Shown here piece by piece: positions 7,533 to 16,130 of a stretch of DNA of 64,000 nucleotides (position 1 is the stretch's first letter; each line of letters opens with the position of its first letter). The position numbers were made by a program, and so were the translations under genes. Origin of the DNA: an uncultured Acetatifactor sp. (GTDB taxonomy: Bacteria; Bacillota; Clostridia; Lachnospirales; Lachnospiraceae); the NCBI GenBank assembly GCA_910586485.1, contig CAJUIA010000021.1:1-64000 (forward strand), written 5' to 3'. The notes under the pieces are model-generated. The model had not been told where the DNA came from. It did no database searches and worked only from the letters and a program-made list of their open reading frames with translations.

Positions 7533-8990
7533 TTAAGAAAAATACAATGTGGTCAGCACACTGTTCTCTCCATTTTCAATCTGCACAGTAAAGCCCATCT
7601 GCTTTGCATAATACGCCGTTATATACAGCCCTAAGCCATGGCTTGCAATTTCCCGCTCATGGTTTCCGCTGACAAAGGGATCAAAAACATGGGGCAGTAT
7701 GTCCTCCGAAATCCTCACTCCATAGTTCTCAATAGAAACAGCCTCCCGGAAGACCCTGATCTGGACCCTGCTGCCCCTGGGTGTGTATTCCACCGCATTT
7801 GAAATCAGATTATCCAGAATCTGCATCATTAAATATTCGTCTGCCTTTATGGTGCCGCCCTCTCCCGTACACGATACCTGCAGCCCTTTATCCAGAATTT
7901 TCACCCGATATTCGGTCAGTTTGGCCTCCATCAAGGGCAGGACCTGCATCTCCCGAAGCTCAATATTGTCCCGGCAATGATTTAAGGAAAGAATATCCTC
8001 CACCATCTTCCGCATGGAAAGCAGCTGCTCCTTTACCCTGGGAAGATACAAAGAAGTATCCTGATACCTCCCCACCTGGTTTATCATACCGTCCAGCAAA
8101 AGCAGCGCTGCGGAAAGCGGCGTCTTGAGCTGATGGGATGAGGCCCGCATGAAAATCTCCTGGCGCTTATTTTCCTCCTGCAGCGCCTGATTCTTTTCTT
8201 CCAGCTCCCGATATACCGGCCTTAAGATTCCTTTGGAATACATTTGGGAAAACAGCAGCACCAACAGCAATATCACCGCCCCCAGCATGGGAATGCTCTG
8301 CAGCACCACGGGCCGGATTTCTCCCATGTCGGGAGTTACCGTAGGCAGACAGGTAAAAACGATGGCGTCTCCCGTGTCCTCCATGGCAATATAATTTGAG
8401 TAAATATTTTCCTCGTTGCTGGCCCCCGCCTCCAGAATCAATATTTCATTGGACATCAGATGTATTTTGCTGCTTTCCCCGTTATACTCCACACTGTCGT
8501 TAAGCTCCAGCTCAATCCGCACCGGCAGCGACGATGAAAATTTCTTTAGCGGTTCCTTCCACTGGTCAATCCAGGCTTCCATTTCTTCAAAAAATTGTTC
8601 CTCGGTGTAACCCTCCGGGAAGTCTCCGTTTTTGTACCGCTGCAGCAGCTGACCCAGCTCTGCAAACCCCGCTTTGGCCTCCGCCGTCTCCGCCGTCACC
8701 TCCAGGCTCCAGGAAGGACTTGCCAAAGAAAAAGTATCCCCGGCATAGGGAATTTTAACGGAAAAACAAGCCACCGGATTTGCCGTTTTGATACCGTCAT
8801 AATTACCGTTTTCCACATAAGCCGTATGCTGCTGCGCCACAGACTGCAAATTCTGCTCCTTGCGATAGCTTACATACAGCGAGGGCAGCATACAGATAAA
8901 ATATCCCACAAGCCCCGCCAGCAGCACCACCGCCAAAATGATGCTATAAAGCCGGTTTTTCCTGTCCAGACCCTTCCGTTCATAATTCAT
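7533..8990 (-). CDS. Sensor histidine kinase
   Basis: A 485-residue protein with a transmembrane segment near residues 10-32, an extracytoplasmic domain of about 200 residues, a second membrane segment near 240-262, and a kinase core. The phosphorylated His is in the box ASSHQLKTPLSAALLLL, and the N-box is LISNAVEYTPRGS, with a weakly conserved G-box region. The start is uncertain: ATG 8990 has AAGGCAGGG at good spacing, while ATG 9014 adds eight residues; I chose 8990. It follows the response regulator and precedes the ABC pair, so it would sense the substrate or the stress and activate export. Confidence 0.88.
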   Translation of the reverse strand: MNYERKGLDRKNRLYSIILAVVLLAGLVGYFICMLPSLYVSYRKEQNLQSVAQQHTAYVENGNYDGIKTANPVACFSVKIPYAGDTFSLASPSWSLEVTAETAEAKAGFAELGQLLQRYKNGDFPEGYTEEQFFEEMEAWIDQWKEPLKKFSSSLPVRIELELNDSVEYNGESSKIHLMSNEILILEAGASNEENIYSNYIAMEDTGDAIVFTCLPTVTPDMGEIRPVVLQSIPMLGAVILLLVLLFSQMYSKGILRPVYRELEEKNQALQEENKRQEIFMRASSHQLKTPLSAALLLLDGMINQVGRYQDTSLYLPRVKEQLLSMRKMVEDILSLNHCRDNIELREMQVLPLMEAKLTEYRVKILDKGLQVSCTGEGGTIKADEYLMMQILDNLISNAVEYTPRGSRVQIRVFREAVSIENYGVRISEDILPHVFDPFVSGNHEREIASHGLGLYITAYYAKQMGFTVQIENGENSVLTTLYFS

Positions 8991-9030
8991 GGTAAAGCCC
9001 TGCCTTTCTTCCATCCCACACCCCAAAAGT

Positions 9031-9756
9031 TCACAAGCTGCTGCCGTCAAATTGATAGCCCACGCCAATCACGGTCTTAATACAGTTTACCGGCAGCTTT
9101 TTCCTGAGATTCTTCACATGAGCGTCGATGATCCTGTCGTTACCGATGTATTCTTCATTAAAAATGTGCAAAATCAGCTGCTCTCTGGTATACACCCGCT
9201 GCGGATGCCGGTACAGGGTCTGTAAAAGAAGATATTCGCTTAAGGTCAGGGGCAGTCTCTCGTTCCCGTAATAGACGCTGTAGGCCTCTTCTTCAAAATG
9301 CAGTCCGGGCAGCCGGCCAGCCTGATCCGTTTCTGCATTTTCTTCACCGCCTTTTTGCGTTTGAAGCTTCCTCTCCATATACAAGGTTCGCCGCAGAATC
9401 GTCTCCATCCGTTTCAGCAGAATAATGGGAGACACCGGTTTGATCACATAATCATCCGCATATAAATTAAAGGCCTTGATCTGGGTCTTTTCATCATCCA
9501 GAGCCGTCAGCATGATGGTGGCTGTATCCGGGCAGTTTCCCCGGATATACTGCAGCACCTCGAATCCGTCCACCCCCTGCACCATCACATCCAATACCGC
9601 AATATGATAGGCATTTTCCTTCAGAAGAGCTATGGCTTCATCTCCCCTGGCAGTTTCTGTCACCTGGTAGCCGGACATTTTCATATATTCCGCCAGGACC
9701 TCCCGTATGGTGGGCTCGTCCTCCAAAAAAAGTACCGTTACCGCACCTGCTTCCAT
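9031..9756 (-). CDS. OmpR/PhoB-type response regulator
   Basis: A 241-residue protein: receiver domain (residues about 1-120) with the acceptor Asp in AVLDVMVQGVDGF and the K in VIKPVSP, then a winged-helix DNA-binding domain from about 145 (YSVYYGNERLPLTLSEYLLL). GGGAGG precedes the ATG. Its gene overlaps the kinase start region and is the first gene of the operon. The upstream promoter has two 11-bp spaced repeats also found before the ABC pair, so autoregulation and activation of the ABC genes is likely. Confidence 0.92.
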   Translation of the reverse strand: MEAGAVTVLFLEDEPTIREVLAEYMKMSGYQVTETARGDEAIALLKENAYHIAVLDVMVQGVDGFEVLQYIRGNCPDTATIMLTALDDEKTQIKAFNLYADDYVIKPVSPIILLKRMETILRRTLYMERKLQTQKGGEENAETDQAGRLPGLHFEEEAYSVYYGNERLPLTLSEYLLLQTLYRHPQRVYTREQLILHIFNEEYIGNDRIIDAHVKNLRKKLPVNCIKTVIGVGYQFDGSSL

Positions 9757-9788
9757 TGTTGTCCTCCCTGCCTGATTTTTTGGCTGTA

Positions 9789-9850
9789 CCGGCCTCGGCC
9801 GGTTTTAAGCAAAACAGCTTTAGCTGGCTTGAATTCTGCGTCAGCAGAAT
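9789..9850 (-). promoter_or_regulatory. Structured leader of the response-regulator mRNA
   Basis: Three short inverted repeats follow one another between the promoter and the start codon: ATTCTGC/GCAGAAT (9833-9850, perfect, four-base loop), CAGC/GCTG (9815-9826) and CCGGCC/GGCCGG (9789-9802). The first sits at or just after the transcription start, so it could be an operator instead of an RNA hairpin. A role is not shown by the sequence. Confidence 0.35.
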
Positions 9851-9851
9851 C

Positions 9852-9883
9852 ATTATACCATTTCCGTATGAATTTTGTGTGAA
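9852..9883 (-). promoter_or_regulatory. Promoter and direct repeats of the response-regulator operon
   Basis: Minus-strand -10 box TATAAT at 9852-9857. Upstream, written on the plus strand, GTATGAA (9866-9872) and GTGTGAA (9877-9883) form an 11-bp repeat separated by TTTT, which overlaps the -35 position. The distance from -10 box to the first repeat is eight bases, the same as at 7475-7517, and the ATGAATTTTG core is identical at both sites. Confidence 0.68.
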
Positions 9884-9976
9884 GATATGTTATACTTGAG
9901 ATTTTTGAAAACTGGCTTGAAGATACAAAGACCTGGCAGATATTGCCTTAATAGAAAAATTGTGCTAATTACGAAT

Positions 9977-10243
9977 TTACTTGTCATTATAGTGTCCCTT
10001 GCATTGAGTTACAATAATACCTTCGTTATTAACTATATAAACAAGTCGATCTTTTTCGTTGATCCGTCTGCTCCACTCCCCGTCAGGACTATTCCTCAAT
10101 GGTTCCGGTTTTCCTTCACCGGCGAACGGCTCCCGCTGAATGGACTTCAGAAGATTATTTATTTTCTTCAAGGTTTTTTTATCCTGCGACTGCCAATATA
10201 AATATTCTTCCCACGCATCTTCAGCAAAAATGATTTTACTCAC
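9977..10243 (-). CDS. YoeB/Txe family mRNA-cleaving toxin
   Basis: An 88-residue protein with the YoeB signature: KIIFAEDAWEEYLYWQSQDKK at the start, INNLLKSIQREPFAGEGKPEP, the segment GEWSRRINEKDRLVY and a C-terminal CKGHY. The family are RelE-fold nucleases that cut mRNA at the ribosome. The start is GTG at 10243, overlapping the antitoxin stop. A RelB-family antitoxin precedes it, so this is a type II toxin-antitoxin operon. Confidence 0.9.
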   Translation of the reverse strand: MSKIIFAEDAWEEYLYWQSQDKKTLKKINNLLKSIQREPFAGEGKPEPLRNSPDGEWSRRINEKDRLVYIVNNEGIIVTQCKGHYNDK

Positions 10244-10508
10244 ACTCCATTGCCTCCAATTCTTCCATCGTTTTTATCACCACCTGTCCGTTTTTCACCT
10301 GCTTGTTTGCTTTCTGCAGTTGTTCTATATTGGAATCTGAGTAAAATGGTTCTAACGGAGCTGTCACCTCAAAAGGAATCCGCCGATCCCGCAATGCCTT
10401 TTTCGCATAAATCATAAAAAAAGTAGTGAGATTCATACCCATTTCATTACACATCTCATCCAACTGTTTTTTCATTTCATCATCAAATCGAAGACTTACT
10501 GTAGTCAT
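10236..10508 (-). CDS. RelB/DinJ family antitoxin
   Basis: A 90-residue protein with a ribbon-helix-helix N-terminus (TTVSLRFDDEMKKQLDEMCNEMG) and a disordered, acidic C-terminus that should bind the toxin. It overlaps the YoeB-type toxin gene by eight bases. Pairing a DinJ-type antitoxin with a YoeB-type toxin is a known hybrid arrangement in Firmicutes. AAAGG stands before the ATG. It probably represses its own promoter (10532-10560). Confidence 0.9.
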   Translation of the reverse strand: MTTVSLRFDDEMKKQLDEMCNEMGMNLTTFFMIYAKKALRDRRIPFEVTAPLEPFYSDSNIEQLQKANKQVKNGQVVIKTMEELEAMECE

Positions 10509-10531
10509 ATCATCGCATCCTTTCTGCCTTT

Positions 10532-10560
10532 ATTTTACATCCAAATAAAACAAACTGCAA
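10532..10560 (-). promoter_or_regulatory. Promoter of the RelB/YoeB operon
   Basis: On the minus strand TTGCAG (10555-10560) and TAAAAT (10532-10537) stand 17 bases apart, about 25 bases upstream of the antitoxin start at 10508. Confidence 0.6.
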
Positions 10561-10610
10561 GAATTATCATTCAATTTCTTTCAAAATTATTATATGAGCA
10601 AAAAGAAAAA

Positions 10611-10854
10611 TTATGCTCTCGGAATGCAGGTATTTTCCACTTTTCCGAAGGAGACAGTGCGGTCGGGAGCATTCCTGATAATGGCACGTGCGATGGCGGT
10701 CCGCTGCTTTTCGCCACCCGACAGGGTATTGCCCCGTTCTGCCCTCACAATAGGAAAAGCTTACATTCTGTACAGACAGCATTATATCCCCGGACGCCGG
10801 CGCCGCTTCAACAGCGCTGCCAGTGTAATCAAAATCAAATTTTCTTTCTGTCAA
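10611..10854 (-). pseudogene. Decayed ABC exporter ATPase remnant
   Basis: The minus strand carries a conserved start of an ABC-exporter nucleotide-binding domain, MLSVQNVSFSYC, at about 10780-10750. About 20 bases later, in another frame, it carries NTLSGGEKQRTAIARAIIRN, the ABC signature, at about 10740-10680, and then stops at 10611. The Walker A and Q-loop between these pieces are deleted and the Walker B region after the signature is missing. The remnant shows an MsbA-like exporter was once here. It has no function as a transporter. Confidence 0.7.
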
Positions 10855-10856
10855 TT

Positions 10857-10895
10857 TTTACTCGGACGCAGCCGAGTCGGTTGTATCCGAGTAAA
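10857..10895. repeat. Perfect inverted repeat before the FtsX gene end
   Basis: TTTACTCGGA (10857-10866) and TCCGAGTAAA (10886-10895) are exact inverse complements around a 19-base loop that itself contains CCGAGTCGG. It lies between the ABC pseudogene and the stop of the FtsX permease gene at 10908. No T-run follows on the minus strand, so it is not a standard terminator; a transposon scar or a bidirectional end signal are possible. Confidence 0.5.
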
Positions 10896-10907
10896 GATTG
10901 TTTGACT

Positions 10908-13637
10908 TTATAAATTTTCGTTTTTCAGGGCATCAATGGGGTTATCCCTCCCGATCTTGCTCATGGCATACATCATGGTGGCAAACACTACCAGAAATAC
11001 GCTTAATACCGCAATGCCCACGGCTCCCCAGGGCAGGTGATAATTCGTCTTATATCCTCCGTCCACCGCCCGGTAAATTAACCAGGTAACCCCTGCCGAA
11101 GCCGGCAGTCCAAAGAGCAGCGCTCTGGAGCCGTAGAGCAGGCATTCATAATTCATCATCCGGTGAAATCCCTTATTGCTCATACCCACGGATTTCAGCA
11201 TTGCAAACTCCCTGCGGCGCAGATTGATGTTGGTGGTTATGGTATTGAACACATTGGCCGCGGCTACCAGTGAAATCAGCACAATAAATCCATAGGAAAA
11301 CACCTGGATGATGGTCACAATATTCCGGTTCATTTCCTCCCGTTCCGCATAATCATTCAGATACATGGACTCCATGCCGTTTTCACTTAAAACCTTCCCA
11401 AGGTTATCATAGCTTGCCTTATGATCCTCCGTAGTCAGTGGAAAGTAAGTGCGGCGCATACCGGATTTTAACATCTCTTCCGGCAGCACGCTTTTCATCA
11501 TACTATAAGGATATATGAAATTCAGTCCGATCCCCGTGGATTTCATGACATAGAAGGGCGCCTCAGTAATCGTCCTGCCTGTTCTTAAGGAATACTTCAC
11601 AAAGGCATCTTCATAGGGCATCTCCAGCATATCCTTTTTGTCGCTGTCATTCCAGAATCGCATCACCGGATTTCCGTTTTCATCCAGGCCCTCCTCCATA
11701 TAATAGTAGTCAGAAAAGTCCTTTAACCTCCTGCCGTGAAATTCGCTGACATCGGAATTTAAAACCGTCACCGTTTCGTATCTTCCCTTATCCTTATTAA
11801 AATGAACCGCTCCGTCCTGCGCAATCCCCAGGGGCGCCTCCGTGTTAAAATAGTCCTCCCGCGGAAGATCGTAACGGGCAAGGAGCTGCTCGAATTCCTG
11901 GTCGCTTACAAAATACACATAGCCGCTGACGGCGGTTTCCGTCTCGGACGCTTCCATGCTTTCCCCGTCATATGCGGAAGCTTCCACGGCAAAGTGACCC
12001 CGATATTCCTCCGTGATATACTGGTTTGGAATGCTTCCGTTAATATAGCTTTGCCGTAAATAAGCACCGGCAGTTACATGCCGGTCCGACAGCAGGATCT
12101 CCAAAACCTCATCCCTGGTCCTGCTGTTTTCCTCGTCCTCGTCAATGGAATACTGCAGGTCATATCCGTTGCCGGAAAAGCCGCCGCCGACGGATTCCAT
12201 CAGATAATCCGTAAAGGCAGACGCGGAAACAAACAATACAATACTCATAAATAAGCTTAACACGGTAGCCCTGTATTTCCGTTTACTTCTTTTATAATAT
12301 TTACTCGCAAGGACGCCGGGCAGTCCAAACAGCTTCAGCTTCAGAGCGGAGGTTTTGACCGGCCTGCTGCTGCCCTTTATATCTGTGCTTTGGCGGATGG
12401 CCTCCACCGCGGAAATCCTCGTAGCCCGCTTCGAAGGAAGCCAGGCGGAAATCAAAACCGTAACCAGAGCTACCACCACCGCAATGACTACGGCCTGCCA
12501 GGACACACAGACACGCAGGGGCAGATCAAAATCGCCCATGATGCTGATAAACTTGTTGCCGATCAGCAATAAGGTTACACCGATCCCGCCGATACCTGCC
12601 GCAATCCCTAAGGGAATCCCCACGATGCTCACAACAAAGGCTTCAAAAAGTACCATCTTTTTCAGCTGCTTTTTCGTGGCCCCCACGGAGGACAGCAGGC
12701 CAAACTGTCTGGTTCTTTCGGAAACGGAAATGGAAAAGGCGTTGTAAATCAGTGACACGGAGCCAAACATGATGAGCCCGATTACGATGACTGCAAGGCT
12801 GATCAGCATACGCAGGAAGCTGTCATACCGGGATACACCGGAATACATCAGGACCTCCGTATTATATGTTCCGCTCAGGTCAAAGCCCTTCGTAAATTCA
12901 TAGACCCCGGCCGGCTTCTTCATCTTAAAGTACACATCAAAGCCCGTGCCGTCCGCAAATTCTTCATCTGCCACCGTAAGAGCGGTATATCCGGGGGCAG
13001 TCCAATCCTCAAAGGAAGGACGCTTATAAATACCCGTTATGGTATAGGTTCTTGTCTCTTTTACCTCAAGGACCTCGTCATTCATAATTTCTTTATTTGT
13101 TTCCCCGTCATAGACGGTACAGGGATTGTTCTGCCCCATGGAAAATCCGTCCAGCATTCGCAGGCCCAGCTCCAGCGTAATTGTGTCGCCCACCGCAAGA
13201 CTCGGCCCCCCATTCGTTAAAAGATGCTCCGGCAGGATGATTTCATTTCCGTTTTTCGGCAGCTCACCGGAGACCAGTCGTACCGGCAGCATTTCAAAAA
13301 AGGCTTCCTTCTGACCGCCCAGCACATACAGGTAAGGCTTGAGCACATTATTACTGTCTACCTTTGCATAGCCCAGGCGCTGACCGTATGCGGAAGCCGA
13401 AACCTGGTCGGCGCTGCGTATCCTCTCCAGATCACTCTCCGAGGCGTCAAACAGCGCCCCATGCCAGTCTCCGCCGGAGTAAACCGCATAGCTTATGGCA
13501 TAATTCTGCATACTGGAAACAAAGGTCGTCACGGCGCAGATCATGGCCGCCGAAAGGATAATGCCGATGATGGTAACCGTGGTTCTGGTTCTGTTCTTTT
13601 TTAAGGACTGGAGCGTTACTTTATGAAATATATTCAT
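10908..13637 (-). CDS. FtsX-like ABC transporter permease
   Basis: A 909-residue membrane protein with two FtsX-type halves. Helices lie near residues 15-40, 265-290, 320-350 and 370-395 in the first half, and near 455-475, 775-800, 830-850 and 870-890 in the second. Between them lie large extracellular domains. The typical sequences SVGATKKQLKKM and KSVGMSNKGFHRM (cytoplasmic coupling helices) are visible. It overlaps the ATPase gene by four bases and has GAGGTG before the ATG. It belongs to the BceB/VraE/MacB-type superfamily, whose members handle peptide antibiotics or bacteriocins. The sensor module encoded upstream strengthens that reading. Confidence 0.88.
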   Translation of the reverse strand: MNIFHKVTLQSLKKNRTRTTVTIIGIILSAAMICAVTTFVSSMQNYAISYAVYSGGDWHGALFDASESDLERIRSADQVSASAYGQRLGYAKVDSNNVLKPYLYVLGGQKEAFFEMLPVRLVSGELPKNGNEIILPEHLLTNGGPSLAVGDTITLELGLRMLDGFSMGQNNPCTVYDGETNKEIMNDEVLEVKETRTYTITGIYKRPSFEDWTAPGYTALTVADEEFADGTGFDVYFKMKKPAGVYEFTKGFDLSGTYNTEVLMYSGVSRYDSFLRMLISLAVIVIGLIMFGSVSLIYNAFSISVSERTRQFGLLSSVGATKKQLKKMVLFEAFVVSIVGIPLGIAAGIGGIGVTLLLIGNKFISIMGDFDLPLRVCVSWQAVVIAVVVALVTVLISAWLPSKRATRISAVEAIRQSTDIKGSSRPVKTSALKLKLFGLPGVLASKYYKRSKRKYRATVLSLFMSIVLFVSASAFTDYLMESVGGGFSGNGYDLQYSIDEDEENSRTRDEVLEILLSDRHVTAGAYLRQSYINGSIPNQYITEEYRGHFAVEASAYDGESMEASETETAVSGYVYFVSDQEFEQLLARYDLPREDYFNTEAPLGIAQDGAVHFNKDKGRYETVTVLNSDVSEFHGRRLKDFSDYYYMEEGLDENGNPVMRFWNDSDKKDMLEMPYEDAFVKYSLRTGRTITEAPFYVMKSTGIGLNFIYPYSMMKSVLPEEMLKSGMRRTYFPLTTEDHKASYDNLGKVLSENGMESMYLNDYAEREEMNRNIVTIIQVFSYGFIVLISLVAAANVFNTITTNINLRRREFAMLKSVGMSNKGFHRMMNYECLLYGSRALLFGLPASAGVTWLIYRAVDGGYKTNYHLPWGAVGIAVLSVFLVVFATMMYAMSKIGRDNPIDALKNENL

Positions 13638-14317
13638 CTGCGAATCACCTCGTCCCGTGTAATTTTTCCGTCCTCAATGGCCAGAATGCGGTCTGCCTGC
13701 AGGGCGATGCTTTCATCATGGGTAATGATAATCAGGGTTTGATGATACTTTTGATTGGAAACCTTCAGCAGCTCTACAATCTCCTGACTGTTTTTGGAGT
13801 CCAGATTTCCGGTGGGCTCGTCGGCAAGCACCACGGCAGGCGCATTCATCAGGGCTCTGCCAATGGATACCCGCTGCTGCTGGCCGCCGGAAAGCTGATT
13901 GGGCAGATGATTTTCCCGCCCCACAAGCTTCAGCGTAGTCAACAGCTCTTTTAACCTCTCCTGGTTGACCTTCCTGCCGTCCATCAGCACCGGGAGGGTA
14001 ATATTCTCCACCACGTTCAGCACCGGGATCAGATTATAGAACTGGTAGATCAATCCCACCTGGCGGCGGCGGAAAATGGCAAGCTGCTCGTCGTTCTGCG
14101 CATATACATCACTGCCATCCATATAAACCTTGCCGCTGGTGGCCCTGTCCACTCCCCCCAGAATATGCAGCAGGGTGGACTTACCCGATCCGGACGGACC
14201 TATAATAGCAATAAATTCACCCTTATTAACGGAAAAGGACACATTGTCCAGCGCCTTTACCTGGTTTTCACCCTTGCCGTAGGTCTTGCAAAGGTTTTCC
14301 ACTCTCAAAATTTCCAT
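13634..14317 (-). CDS. ABC transporter ATP-binding protein (FtsX partner)
   Basis: A 227-residue ATPase of the LolD/MacB class: Walker A GPSGSGKSTLLHILGG, Q-loop near LIYQFYNLIPVLNV, signature LSGGQQQRVSIGRALM, Walker B VVLADEPTGNLDS and ITHDESIA. I chose ATG 14317 because AAGGAG lies ten bases upstream; an in-frame ATG at 14338 gives seven more residues. Its permease gene overlaps the stop. The pair is its own transcription unit, since a terminator at 14441-14469 closes the kinase gene just upstream, and a promoter with 11-bp repeats lies at 14377-14413. Confidence 0.93.
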   Translation of the reverse strand: MEILRVENLCKTYGKGENQVKALDNVSFSVNKGEFIAIIGPSGSGKSTLLHILGGVDRATSGKVYMDGSDVYAQNDEQLAIFRRRQVGLIYQFYNLIPVLNVVENITLPVLMDGRKVNQERLKELLTTLKLVGRENHLPNQLSGGQQQRVSIGRALMNAPAVVLADEPTGNLDSKNSQEIVELLKVSNQKYHQTLIIITHDESIALQADRILAIEDGKITRDEVIRR

Positions 14318-14376
14318 GTCGAATTTCTCCTTTTTCATAATTCATATTTCCAGGTACAGCTCCCTGTAATCTACGA

Positions 14377-14413
14377 ATTATATTTTACGGGTTTCAGGTG
14401 ACAGGGCGGTGAC
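14377..14413 (-). promoter_or_regulatory. Promoter and 11-bp direct repeats before the ABC/FtsX genes
   Basis: Minus-strand TATAAT at 14377-14382 with no good -35 box (the -35 position reads CCTGTC). Written on the plus strand, GGTGAC recurs at 14397-14402 and 14408-14413, an 11-bp period overlapping the -35 position. This is the usual layout for an OmpR-type activator site, and the cognate regulator is probably the one encoded at 15459-16130. Confidence 0.55.
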
Positions 14414-14440
14414 TTGAAAATAACAAAAACGTCACTTAGT

Positions 14441-14469
14441 AAAAAAGGAACTGCCTTTCAGACAGTCCC
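14441..14469 (-). terminator. Intrinsic terminator overlapping the kinase stop codon
   Basis: On the minus strand GGGACTGTCT (14460-14469) pairs with AGGCAGTTCC (14447-14456) over a GAA loop with two G-T pairs, followed by six T. The kinase stop codon sits inside the hairpin. It separates the two-component operon from the ABC operon. Confidence 0.9.
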
Positions 14470-15462
14470 CCTGTAAAATCGAATGGTAAATTTTGCGCCT
14501 CCGGACAGCTTATTTTCCGCCTTCAGCGTACCATTCTGGGCTGTAATGATCCTTCGCGCCAGCGCCAGGCCAATGCCAAAGCTCTTTTCGCCGGAATCCC
14601 TTCCCTTGTAAAAGCGTTCAAAAATATGGGGAAGATCCTCCGCCGCAATCCCCCTGCCGTTGTCTGAAATAATGATCTCCGCATAAAGGGCATTTTCCGA
14701 GGCGTTAATTTCGATGCTCCCGCCTTCCTGCGTATGCTCCATGCAGTTCTTGACAATATTGGTAATCGCCTCACAGGTCCAGGACACATCCCCGGAAAAA
14801 TCTCCCTCCGCAGACACCTCTAAGCTCTGATCCCTCAGATCCATGGAAACCAGCAACGGCGCCGTTCCTCTTCGCAGCAGTTCCTCAAGAGGCAGGGTTT
14901 CCGATTTAAATTTTGCCGTCCCCGCGTCAAGCCTGGACATCTTCAGCAACGCAGTAATCAGCCATTCGATCCGGGAAAGCAGCTCATACAGCTCATGGGA
15001 TAACTGCTGCCGCCGAGCAGGGGTAATATCCTGTTCGGAAAGCAGGGATACCAGCAGATTTATAGAAGTAAGGGGCGTGCGAATCTGATGGGATATATCC
15101 GCCAGGGAATCAGCCAGATATACCTTATCCTCCTTAAGGCTCAACTGCTGCTCCCGCAGGCGAACCGTCATTTTATATATTTCGCTCTGTAAAATGGCAA
15201 GCTCTCCCTCGGCATACTTCTCCAGAGAGACCTGACAATCCTCATGCAGAATCCGGTCTATATCCGCGGCAAGCCCGGAAATGCGCCGGTATCGCCTATA
15301 GGTGGCAAGCAGATAAACCGCCACAAACACCGTACAAACACCCAGCATCAGCAGGCCGAAGCGCCGTTCCCACAAATAAGCAGTTATGACTGCCGCCACA
15401 GTCAATATGCCATAGATCAATACCGTTTTCTTAATTTCCAGATTTCGAAACAGCTTCATCAT
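14458..15462 (-). CDS. Membrane histidine kinase without extracellular sensor domain
   Basis: A 334-residue protein. Two closely spaced hydrophobic segments (about residues 12-28 and 33-50) leave no room for an extracellular domain, so it should sense within the membrane or through a partner, as in BceS-type kinases. The phosphorylated His lies in DISHQIRTPLTSINLLVSLL, and the N-box is NIVKNCMEHTQEGG with DNGRGIAAEDLPHIFERFY after it. The start overlaps the regulator stop. It likely signals transport activity or antibiotic presence to switch on the FtsX ABC genes; that is known for this architecture, but inferred here. Confidence 0.9.
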   Translation of the reverse strand: MMKLFRNLEIKKTVLIYGILTVAAVITAYLWERRFGLLMLGVCTVFVAVYLLATYRRYRRISGLAADIDRILHEDCQVSLEKYAEGELAILQSEIYKMTVRLREQQLSLKEDKVYLADSLADISHQIRTPLTSINLLVSLLSEQDITPARRQQLSHELYELLSRIEWLITALLKMSRLDAGTAKFKSETLPLEELLRRGTAPLLVSMDLRDQSLEVSAEGDFSGDVSWTCEAITNIVKNCMEHTQEGGSIEINASENALYAEIIISDNGRGIAAEDLPHIFERFYKGRDSGEKSFGIGLALARRIITAQNGTLKAENKLSGGAKFTIRFYRGTV

Positions 15463-16130
15463 CCATCAACCTTATAGCCCAGGCCCCGCACCGTCTTGAT
15501 TATCGCCGGATTCTGGGGATCGTCCTCTATCTTTTCCCTGAGCCGCTTGATATACACCGTCAGGGTGTTGTCATTTACAAATTCTCCTGCCGCGTCCCAG
15601 ATTGCCTCCAAAAGCTGGGTCCGGGTAAGCACCGCCCCCCGGTTATTTAAAAATACCAGCAGCAGGCGGTATTCCAGGGCCGACAGGTATAAATCCTTAC
15701 CGTTTTTGGCCGCAACGCCCTTTACGGTATCCACCTCCACATCCCCCAGACGAATTACCGAGCCGGCACCTCCCGTAAGGCGGAGAATATTCCTGATCCG
15801 GCTCACAAGCTCTCTGGGCCTGAAGGGCTTGGGGATATAATCGTCCGCCCCCAGCTCAAATCCCGTGACCGTGCTGTACTCGTCCCCCGACGCAGTGAGA
15901 AAGATCACTGGCATCTTATAAAGAGACTTAACTGCGGAACAGACGGCAAAACCATTACCATCGGACAGGGAAATGTCCAGCAGCACCAGATCAAACCACT
16001 CACTCTCCAACGCCTCCAGCGCAGCCGCCTGCCCGGAAGCATTTTTCACCTCATACCCTTCTGCAGTCAGAAACTCCGTCAGGTTGGCCACAATGCCCCT
16101 ATCGTCTTCCACCAGTAAAATTTTTGTCAT
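15459..16130 (-). CDS. OmpR/PhoB-type response regulator
   Basis: A 223-residue protein: receiver domain with acceptor Asp in LVLLDISLSDGNGFAVC and the Lys in YIPKPFRPRELVSRI, then a winged-helix C-domain from about residue 125 (LSALEYRLLLVFLNNRGAVLTR, TVYIKRLREKIEDDP). It overlaps the upstream gene and the kinase gene. The likely targets are the promoter repeats at 14397-14413. The receiver resembles that of the regulator at 54006-54668 (DGNGFAVC), so the two systems are paralogous. Confidence 0.93.
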   Translation of the reverse strand: MTKILLVEDDRGIVANLTEFLTAEGYEVKNASGQAAALEALESEWFDLVLLDISLSDGNGFAVCSAVKSLYKMPVIFLTASGDEYSTVTGFELGADDYIPKPFRPRELVSRIRNILRLTGGAGSVIRLGDVEVDTVKGVAAKNGKDLYLSALEYRLLLVFLNNRGAVLTRTQLLEAIWDAAGEFVNDNTLTVYIKRLREKIEDDPQNPAIIKTVRGLGYKVDG

